From: an uncultured Bacteroidales bacterium
Lineage (GTDB): Bacteria; Bacteroidota; Bacteroidia; Bacteroidales; P3
DNA length: 64,000 nucleotides
Reading direction: 5' to 3'
Assembly (NCBI GenBank): GCA_905234665.1
Contig: CAJOIV010000009.1
Span: 46,533 to 110,532, forward strand
In this document: in pieces, positions 57,578 to 64,000 of the stretch
Position numbering within the stretch: position 1 is the first letter of the stretch
Layout: the number at the start of each line of letters is the position of its first letter
Translations under genes and position numbers: made by a program
Notes under the pieces: generated by a model
What the model was told of the DNA's origin: nothing
Databases searched by the model: none
The model's input: the letters and a program-made list of their open reading frames with translations, nothing else

Positions 57578-60500
57578 TTATTTGTTTATTTTCTTGTTCA
57601 ATATTGAAAGTAATGTACAGACATCAACATTGTTGTTGCCAGAGAGAATGCGGTTTATTTTATCTTCCAGTTCGGAAGATTTTTTCTTGTCTTTTTCGGG
57701 AAGAATGTAAGTCTGTGTGCGGATGTTGGTGCCTTGATTGGTCACCATATCGAATGAGTAAGCATCGCTATTGTCGGAATCCTTCATCCGGCGGGATATG
57801 TCGGAATATTTCTCGCATTCACAGAACATATAGATGAGGTCGTCGACAAGTTTATCTTCCTGCTCGTCACGCAGAGTGTCGAGGCGCTGGTCAAGTATTG
57901 TATAACAGATAGACTGATACCACTGTGTGCGATTGTCGTATTCGGTCATCACGTGGTGATAAAACTCCTTCTGTTTGCCGGTGAGCAGATGTGTTTTGAC
58001 ATTGGCCAACCGCTGACGGATTTCGGTTATGTATTCGGAGTAGTCGCCCGAATCAAGTCCGAACTCTTCGACAAGACGCTCCTCAATACGGTCGATAAGG
58101 TTGGTGTAGCAGGTGCGCAGTTCACGGATGGCCCGCTCGATGACCTGTCCGTATTCATTTATCGCCTGTTCGTCTTTGAGTTTCTCGCGGTTGAAACCGA
58201 GGGCATCGGGTAAATCCTCGAAGAAAGCCTGTTCTGGGTCCTTAGCTTGGGCGAGAACATCGCGGAAACGCATTGTGGAACGGTGGTTGAACTTGCGAGT
58301 GTATTTGGTGTAGTCGTTGAGACGGACATAAAAACTGAGGAAAGGCTTAATGGTCTCGATGAAACTTTGGGTAGAGATGGAGAACTCGTCACCGAGGTTG
58401 ACAAAACGGCGATACTGGTTGAAGAAACTGAGCTTGACGCCATCGACCGAAAATTTTTTCACCTGATAGTCGCCAGGGTGTTTCTGGAGGAGATCGAAGA
58501 ATTCCATGTTGACATTGGGAATGAAACTGCCTCGGGTGGAATCATAGAGGGCAAAGTCCTGACGACGGATGAAGAGGTAGGTGGGAATCCAAAAGTCGAG
58601 CAGTCCTTGCTTTACTTTGTATGGCTTTTCGAGGAGGGTTCGTGTCAGTTCGGATATTCGGCGAGGCTTGTTGACGGTGCTTTGCAGGAATTCTTCGGAG
58701 GCATCCCAAAGAGGGCGGAAACTGGGCTTAATATTCGTATCGTCAAAGATACCGTTAACGTGTAAGCCTGTGTCTTTGAGAAGCGAATAGTAGATGGTTT
58801 TTTCGGGAGGGAATTTGTCAGGCGGGAAATCTAAATCCTCTTTAGTGTTGTGTTCGATAAGGGCTGACAAATAATTCTTCCGGGCAGATGAAATTGTTCC
58901 GCTGAGCTTGTGACGGTTGAAGAGTTCGTTGCGCAATTCGGGCGTTTTGAAATAAACTTCGTCACATACTCGAGAGAGTAGTTTATTAAAGTCGCGGTGA
59001 GAACGGATGTTTTGCTCTTTGCCGTTGTATATCCATACAACCTGGTTGTTGTATGAAAACAGACTGTCGCTCAATTCCTTGTTCAGTAGGTCTTGCTCAT
59101 GTTCCATCAGTTTCTTGAACTCGCCACGAGCTATGTTATCAGTCTCGACCACGGTGGTTTTCAAGAAATAGTCATATTTGTCGATATTGTGGAGATGGGT
59201 GATAAGATTGTCCGTGTCCTTGAAGTAGGCAAAGACAAGTGCGAGTCCGGAAGAGGCACTGACAGCCTTGAGTTCTTGTATGATATTCTTCTTGGTGGAA
59301 AAAATCAGTTCGATATATCCGTCGGTGTCTCCGTCGGGGGTGATTCTCTCAGGTGCATCAAGAATCTTGTAGTCAAAGAAACGTGGGGTGCCTTTTTGGT
59401 AAAAGTGAGCCTTGACGGGCGAAATCCTTTGATGAAACAGAAGACTTAGCCTCTCAATGAAATGGATGGGACGCGGGACAACAAGGCCGGCCTCATGAAA
59501 TTCGCCTTCAAGGTCGACATCAGTTCCCTCGAAGAGAACAAGGCGTCCGCGATAGTCGGCGAAGCGTACAATCTGCATCTTGATGAGTCGGCTGACAATA
59601 GATTCGGCATCGGGAGTGTCCATTGCCCATTTAGCGTAGCGTGACAACTGTTTTGCATCAAGACGGAAGCCAGCGTTTCCAAAGGCATTCATTAGACCTA
59701 TCGCCTTTATGATGCATTTTGCAGTATTTGTCTGTTTTTCAGATTCCCAAACCAAACTCTCGGCGCGTTCGATGGCACGTTGCATCGAGGCCCAGGTCAT
59801 GGTGTCGGCATTGGCATCGTTCAGCGTGGCCTGGAAATTATAGGTGATATAGTCGTATACTTTTGCAAGGTTGTATGTCTGACGTTCTGCAGGGAGAAAA
59901 TCCATAACAGAGTCTTCGCCCCGCATAGCAAGGAAGGAGAAAAGGGAACGTTCGTTTTGGCCATATCGTTGAATGGCCGAGGTGATGGCATAAGCGGAAA
60001 AAGTGTCCAAAGGATATAGCTGTGTGGCGATTTGCTCGTCGAAATCTTTGGCCACAAAACCTGTCTCCACTGCAAGGCGATGAAGGTTCTTGGCGTTTGT
60101 CAGAGAGGGAGTCTTCCCACCTTCTTGCAGTTGGACAGAGGCAAGGTGCAATAGTTGCTCAATGGGCTCAACAAAAGTGATTTCTTTGAAACGGCCTTTC
60201 ACCTTCTTCCATTCGTTACGCTGCTCCTCACTGAGGTTCTTGGCATAGGATCCGAAATTTTGGTGGAGAGTGGTGAGGAGAATAATCTGCCGAGAAGGTT
60301 CGTTGACATATTCTGCCAGCTTTTGCAGAAAATAGAGTTCCTTTTCGGGATTGTTCTTGGCGGCATGTTCGAGGACTTTTCCGAATTCATCTATCGCAAT
60401 GACGAGAAATTTTCCTTGCTTACGGCATTTCTTATAGAAGCTGTCGAGTGCATCGAGTACGCTGTCGCCAGACTTCCCATAGTTCAACTTGAGCTGCAAG

Positions 60501-60805
60501 AGGGTAACGAGGTCGCAGTAATCGCCTACAATATTTAGAATCTCAAAGTTGGCCTTGTCTGAGAGTATCGAAGGGTTGAACAAAAGATTCTTCGAAGTGC
60601 CTTGCTGCATGTCGGACTCAACAGCCAGGAGAAAGCTAGATTTACCTGTGCCGTAGGTGCCGATGATGGTGAATGAATGGATGCCTGACTTGAAGCTGTC
60701 AACAATATTGCCGATGGATTTCTTTGCATTGGGTGTTACTATATAGCGAACACCTTTTGGAAAGCCATTTTCTATATTGGCCGATAAATTAAATGTTCGT
60801 TCCAT
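57578..60805 (-). CDS. Giant P-loop ATPase (1075 residues) coupled to DUF4007
   Basis: A large protein with an N-terminal AAA-type domain: Walker A IGTYGTGKSSFLL (about residues 48-60) and Walker B LVIAIDEFGKVLEH (about 135-148), followed by LTTLHQNFGSY. The remaining 850 residues are predicted mainly helical and carry no motif I can name. Size and plan recall BrxC/PglY-type or Dnd-linked ATPases, but no other BREX gene (pglZ, pglX, brxL) is present. It overlaps the DUF4007 gene by 17 bases. Confidence 0.75.
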   Translation of the reverse strand: MERTFNLSANIENGFPKGVRYIVTPNAKKSIGNIVDSFKSGIHSFTIIGTYGTGKSSFLLAVESDMQQGTSKNLLFNPSILSDKANFEILNIVGDYCDLVTLLQLKLNYGKSGDSVLDALDSFYKKCRKQGKFLVIAIDEFGKVLEHAAKNNPEKELYFLQKLAEYVNEPSRQIILLTTLHQNFGSYAKNLSEEQRNEWKKVKGRFKEITFVEPIEQLLHLASVQLQEGGKTPSLTNAKNLHRLAVETGFVAKDFDEQIATQLYPLDTFSAYAITSAIQRYGQNERSLFSFLAMRGEDSVMDFLPAERQTYNLAKVYDYITYNFQATLNDANADTMTWASMQRAIERAESLVWESEKQTNTAKCIIKAIGLMNAFGNAGFRLDAKQLSRYAKWAMDTPDAESIVSRLIKMQIVRFADYRGRLVLFEGTDVDLEGEFHEAGLVVPRPIHFIERLSLLFHQRISPVKAHFYQKGTPRFFDYKILDAPERITPDGDTDGYIELIFSTKKNIIQELKAVSASSGLALVFAYFKDTDNLITHLHNIDKYDYFLKTTVVETDNIARGEFKKLMEHEQDLLNKELSDSLFSYNNQVVWIYNGKEQNIRSHRDFNKLLSRVCDEVYFKTPELRNELFNRHKLSGTISSARKNYLSALIEHNTKEDLDFPPDKFPPEKTIYYSLLKDTGLHVNGIFDDTNIKPSFRPLWDASEEFLQSTVNKPRRISELTRTLLEKPYKVKQGLLDFWIPTYLFIRRQDFALYDSTRGSFIPNVNMEFFDLLQKHPGDYQVKKFSVDGVKLSFFNQYRRFVNLGDEFSISTQSFIETIKPFLSFYVRLNDYTKYTRKFNHRSTMRFRDVLAQAKDPEQAFFEDLPDALGFNREKLKDEQAINEYGQVIERAIRELRTCYTNLIDRIEERLVEEFGLDSGDYSEYITEIRQRLANVKTHLLTGKQKEFYHHVMTEYDNRTQWYQSICYTILDQRLDTLRDEQEDKLVDDLIYMFCECEKYSDISRRMKDSDNSDAYSFDMVTNQGTNIRTQTYILPEKDKKKSSELEDKINRILSGNNNVDVCTLLSILNKKINK

Positions 60806-61649
60806 AGTAATCGTTCAGTATTTTTTCAGTTGAAATATCCTTGGTGAACTGCAGTTGCCGAATGCCGGATTCGTCGCTATAGGTGATACAATCGGAATAT
60901 TGATCAGAAAGTGTTTTGAGCATTTCGATGATTTCAGAGTCATTCATACAGAACGGCATGCCTACATAGTGTCGAATGTCGTCGTATGGAAGTGTGTTGT
61001 CCTTGTCTCTGTTTTTGAGTTCCACGAGGGAATAGAGAAATATCTCCTTGGGGACTTTGCGCTTGCCTTCGGTGTTGAAATAGTATTCTTTTCCATCTTC
61101 CGTGATGCGCAACAAGTCGAGGTCGATGAACAAAGAGGAAAAGTCTTCGTTGGATTGCGGCTTCCGAGGAAGGGCATAATTGTGGATGAGGACATCAATG
61201 TCCTTTTTGACGGTGTTCTCGTTGAATTGGCTTTTAAGATCCTCGTCGGCCAACTTATATTTGATATGATTCGTAAATTGCTCTTTAGTAAAACGAGTAC
61301 GTTCGCGTTGAAAATCACAGAAGAACATCCTGTAAATGGAGGCCTGTCCACTGAATACAAGGTTGAAATGCAGCAGATAGAGCGTTGCTAAGTCTTCAAG
61401 ATAGGGGTCTTTGCCAGTATGGTCGTTGAAAAGGTAGTTTCCTATCCAAGTTATTCCTCCTTCATCGTATATATTACATACTTTAAGCCAATAACGAATA
61501 GAAGATACCATGTTTTTCCCCACACCGAGATATATAACCGCATCAGGTGCGTTGAAATCGCGATTCTGCACAACAAAATCATATCCTTTCTTAAGCCATA
61601 ACGACTTGCAAGCAAAGGACTCGTGACCAGAAAAGCTGTATTTTGCCAT
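60789..61649 (-). CDS. DUF4007 family protein
   Basis: A 286-residue protein opening YSFSGHESFACKSLWLKKGY, the conserved start of DUF4007 (GHE-F-x-R/K-x3-WLKKG), then LGVGKNMVSSIRYW and a helical C-terminus rich in charged residues. As I recall, DUF4007 is found next to large ATPases and PAPS-reductase/DndC-like genes in defence loci; no sulphur-transfer gene is present here. It is the first gene after the island's best promoter, and so the likely head of the operon. Confidence 0.8.
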   Translation of the reverse strand: MAKYSFSGHESFACKSLWLKKGYDFVVQNRDFNAPDAVIYLGVGKNMVSSIRYWLKVCNIYDEGGITWIGNYLFNDHTGKDPYLEDLATLYLLHFNLVFSGQASIYRMFFCDFQRERTRFTKEQFTNHIKYKLADEDLKSQFNENTVKKDIDVLIHNYALPRKPQSNEDFSSLFIDLDLLRITEDGKEYYFNTEGKRKVPKEIFLYSLVELKNRDKDNTLPYDDIRHYVGMPFCMNDSEIIEMLKTLSDQYSDCITYSDESGIRQLQFTKDISTEKILNDYYGTNI

Positions 61650-61675
61650 TTATTATTGTCTTTATTTTTAAAATG

Positions 61676-61706
61676 CAAAGATACGAAGATTCTTTTAATT
61701 GACAAA
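61676..61706 (-). promoter_or_regulatory. Promoter of the DUF4007 operon
   Basis: On the minus strand TTTG (61706-61703), 19 bases, TATCTTTG (61683-61676), ending 26 bases before the start codon. This is an exact match to the phylum consensus and the only strong promoter found for the ten-gene island. Confidence 0.85.
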
Positions 61707-62104
61707 ATAATGTTTCGCGCAAGCGAGAAAAATAATAAATGGAAGGTGCCGAGGTGGAAGATGGCAGAATGTGTTAATGTGTGAATGCAAGGATGTGGGA
61801 GTGACAGGGCGGACAATAACGGCCTCCCTAAAAAATCTTTACTATAATGGTGAACAGCGTTTTCGTTGTACGTTAACTTCGCTGACATGTATTCATCTCA
61901 GCGAAACTCAAGCAAGCGTGGCTTCGCTCTCGACTTACGACACATTTTTTGTTGAAATGGCAAAGACATACCGACAGCTTTCTTTGCTTTGACGCTCCAG
62001 GTAACCCTTTTGTTTCATTCTGTCTATCATCTTCTGTAAGGCGAAAATGTTCACTCTCAATTATGGTGTTTCATACCATCATACAACGTTCTTTTTTTAT
62101 TATA
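61707..62104. other. Gene-free right edge of the island
   Basis: Holds a degenerate GAATGTGTTAATGTGTGAATG simple repeat near 61768 (reverse of the CACATTCA type). On the minus strand it also holds a start-less 40-codon frame (62060 to 61935) reading KMIDRMKQKGYLERQSKES, possibly a winged-helix remnant. Neither has a promoter. Confidence 0.45.
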
Positions 62105-62365
62105 TTATTTGTCACCACCTCTACCTATAATAATGGAGCTTAGTGCCATATAGAAATCGGACGTCGTTTTGGCTTCGGCAAACAACCGACTACCAACTTT
62201 GTCTGTTTCCATATTCAGCTCTATGAAATTCTTAAACAACCGCTGCCCGGCATGTCTAATGATGTATGACTTGCCTATTTGTCGGGCTCCATCAATAATC
62301 AGTATCTTGTCACTACCGGAACAAAGATGTCTTTCTATTTGGTTTTCAACCTTTCTAAATAACAT
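62105..62365 (-). pseudogene. Truncated AAA ATPase (DUF4143-family N-terminus)
   Basis: Only 86 residues remain: FRKVENQIERHLCSGSDKIL, Walker A IDGARQIGKSYIIRH and FIELNMETD, the invariant opening of the ATPases with a DUF4143 C-terminal domain, normally over 400 residues. The frame ends at GRGGDK before Walker B. A possible -7 box TATTTTTG lies at 62403-62396. It is a deletion remnant at the island edge. Confidence 0.7.
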
Positions 62366-62623
62366 GACTACATTTTTCCTACAAATTCCATGTTGCAAAA
62401 ATACACTTTTCCTATGATATTGAGGTGTTGAAGATGCCGGAATAAGGGATAAAAGGGTGTGATAGAGGAGAGATGTATTGGTAGAATACCTGGTGGTGCG
62501 TTATTGTGGCAAAGAAGGCACAAAGAACGGGAGGTAGCATGTGAGGCATTCATGACGGCCGTTTCCGTCCTGGGGAAATGTGGGAATAATGAACAGGCGG
62601 CCCTGGGTGTGTCGGGATGGCGG

Positions 62624-63322
62624 TCATTTAATCTCGATGCCGCCGAAGTTGCAGTGGCCTTTGAGGTAGAGGGTCTTGGCGCCGTCGGAAGGCTGGGTGC
62701 AGCAGTCACAGTCGACGCCGGCGAAGGCGGTGTCAATGCCGTTGTTGACGCAGACGTCTTTGGGGAGGCGGAGCTGGATGCCGCCGAAGCTGCAGTCGAC
62801 GGTGATGACGGCACCATCGCGGATGTCGGCATTGCGCAGGTCGAGGCTGACGAAGCCGAAGCTTGCGTGCACGTCGGCGCCCTCGAAAGGCTGGCCGTCG
62901 TAGCTGTATTCCTGCTTGCCGAAACTCACGTCGATCTTGTGCATCTTGCTGCCGTCGAGGACGACGGGTTCGGCATGTTCCTCAGTGTCCCAGTTGACAA
63001 AGTGCTTCTTCTTGTTGAAGAAGAGAAGCATCACGCCCCACACGACGGCGACGAGGCAGATCATATACTTCCAGATGTCGTTCCACGGGATGATGCCGCG
63101 GGCGGCGAGGAGCAGCAGGATGCCTATGCCAAAGCAGATGATGGCACCCGCCTTGTGCTTGTCGCTAAAGATGTTGATGAAGCAGGGAACGATGATGAAC
63201 AGCGTCCACCACCCTTCGAGATTGATGTCGATTACGTTGAGGAGTTCCAAGGCCCAGACGATGCCGAAGGCCACAAGGGCGATGCCGCCGATGATTTTGC
63301 CAGTGTGTTTCATAGTGCTCAT
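62624..63322 (-). CDS. LiaF-like membrane protein (DUF5668 / cell-wall-stress response type)
   Basis: A 232-residue protein with four N-terminal hydrophobic helices (IIGGIALVAFGIVWAL, WTLFIIVPCFINIF, AGAIICFGIGILLLLAARG, MICLVAVVWGVMLLFF) and a C-terminal beta-solenoid-like domain with repeated SFG(F/G) turns (VSFGKQEYSY, ASFGFVSLDL, CSFGGIQLRLPKD, CNFGGIEIK). This is the LiaF plan; the family senses or modulates envelope stress in Gram-positives and is widespread in Bacteroidales, function unproven. GC content is high again, marking the return to core genome. Confidence 0.87.
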   Translation of the reverse strand: MSTMKHTGKIIGGIALVAFGIVWALELLNVIDINLEGWWTLFIIVPCFINIFSDKHKAGAIICFGIGILLLLAARGIIPWNDIWKYMICLVAVVWGVMLLFFNKKKHFVNWDTEEHAEPVVLDGSKMHKIDVSFGKQEYSYDGQPFEGADVHASFGFVSLDLRNADIRDGAVITVDCSFGGIQLRLPKDVCVNNGIDTAFAGVDCDCCTQPSDGAKTLYLKGHCNFGGIEIK

Positions 63323-63387
63323 TTTGATAAGACGAGGAGCAGCCCATGAAGGCGGCTCCTCGTTTGGATTGATCTTGCCGAAAAGTT

Positions 63388-64000
63388 TTATTTCTGCATG
63401 GTTTTCAGGCGCTCGGTGAGCATGGGAACGATCTTGTGGAGGTCGCCCACGATGCCGAGGTCGGCGACTTGGAAGATGGGGGCGAACTTGTCCTTGTTGA
63501 TGGCGATGATGAGTTCGCTCTCCTCCATGCCGGCGAGGTGCTGGATGGCGCCGCTGATGCCGCAGGCCATGTAGAGGGCGGGACGGACGGTCTTGCCCGT
63601 CTGGCCCACCTGACGGCTGGCGTCCATGACGCCGGCGTCGACCATGGCGCGGGAGCTGGAGACTTCGCCGCCGAGCTCTTTGGCGAGGGCTTCAAGCTTG
63701 CCGAAGCCGTCCTTGGTGCCGACGCCGCGGCCACCGCTGACGAGGACCTTGGCCTCGCTGATGTCGGTGACGGTCTTCTCTTCCTTGACGGTCTTGACCA
63801 GCTTTACGCGGCCAATCTTGGCCGTGTCGAAGTTGACCTGGAAGTCGACCACTTCACCCTTGCGGCCTTTGTCGGCGGCCATCTTCTGCATGACGCCGGG
63901 GCGGACGGTGGACATCTGCGGGCGGTTGTTCTTGCAGAGGATGGTGGCCATGAGGTTGCCGCCGAAGGCGGGACGGGTCATGCGGAACTCGTGGGCCTCG
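63388..64000 (-). CDS. etfA: Electron transfer flavoprotein alpha subunit, C-terminal part
   Basis: The gene runs off the right edge; 204 codons are visible. The C-terminal FAD-binding domain is clear: [58 protein letters not shown], and [20 protein letters not shown]. EtfA pairs with EtfB to carry electrons from acyl-CoA dehydrogenases or in bifurcating complexes; EtfB would lie to the right. The N-terminal domain is outside the window. Confidence 0.94.
   Translation of the reverse strand, partial: EAHEFRMTRPAFGGNLMATILCKNNRPQMSTVRPGVMQKMAADKGRKGEVVDFQVNFDTAKIGRVKLVKTVKEEKTVTDISEAKVLVSGGRGVGTKDGFGKLEALAKELGGEVSSSRAMVDAGVMDASRQVGQTGKTVRPALYMACGISGAIQHLAGMEESELIIAINKDKFAPIFQVADLGIVGDLHKIVPMLTERLKTMQK

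Noticed and set aside
57578..61649. BREX system
   Set aside because: A large ATPase is present, but pglZ, pglX-type methyltransferase with matching size, brxA/B and brxL are absent.
61771..61992. 73-codon plus-strand gene at the island edge
   Set aside because: No promoter; it starts in a degenerate simple repeat and shows no domain. The opposite strand has a more protein-like remnant.

Overview
The window reads as a chromosomal segment of a gut- or rumen-type Bacteroidales bacterium (phylum Bacteroidota). The evidence is the TTTG-N19-TAnnTTTG promoters, a PorW/SprE-like type IX secretion (T9SS) lipoprotein, cargo with T9SS type A-like and type B (gliding-motility) C-terminal domains, BspA-type leucine-rich repeats, GH97 and GH78 glycosidases, DUF4199, bactofilin, and a sugar kinase fused to a RapZ C-terminal domain. 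I saw no tRNA, rRNA, CRISPR array, transposase or susCD pair. Layout: 0-5.7 kb holds a tripartite RND efflux operon. 5.7-8 kb holds a PIN toxin-antitoxin pair and a RhuM-Fic gene, framed by three copies of one promoter-bearing repeat; the third copy drives a structured leader RNA that ends in an intrinsic terminator just before a 972-residue BspA-like secreted protein. 11-18 kb is a minus-strand run: priA, an ABC-type ATPase, a small PD-(D/E)xK protein, a T9SS type B cargo, and a Card1/Can2-like CARF nuclease that is translationally coupled to the cargo gene. 18.6-32 kb is mostly housekeeping and envelope genes: three glycosyltransferases, signal peptidase I split by an in-frame amber codon, cyclophilin, an OmpR-type regulator, an MBL hydrolase, YchF, PorW, bactofilin and kinase-RapZ. 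32-45 kb is a carbohydrate-degradation cluster: two GH97 enzymes with different catalytic architectures, two GH78-type rhamnosidases, an exo/endonuclease-phosphatase and some accessory genes. 45.2-46.9 kb is a decay zone with a chimeric gene, a frameshifted antitoxin-like gene and a BRO-N remnant. 46.9-61.7 kb is an AT-rich, entirely minus-strand defence-type island. In transcription order it holds DUF4007, a 1075-residue P-loop ATPase, a RecF-like ATPase, a TOPRIM-like partner (frameshifted), an HNH endonuclease, a methyltransferase-HIT fusion, an SPPY DNA methyltransferase, a UvrD-type helicase fused to a Fe-S PD-(D/E)xK nuclease, a tail-anchored unknown, and a Schlafen-AlbA protein. One strong promoter sits ahead of DUF4007. 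The right edge holds a truncated DUF4143-type ATPase, a LiaF-like membrane protein and the end of etfA. A genome-scale oddity runs through the window: short degenerate simple-sequence repeats (units of 7-12 bp) and small hairpin repeats occur between genes and also inside coding sequences. They form the hydrophobic cores of signal peptides in unrelated proteins and low-complexity inserts in enzymes.
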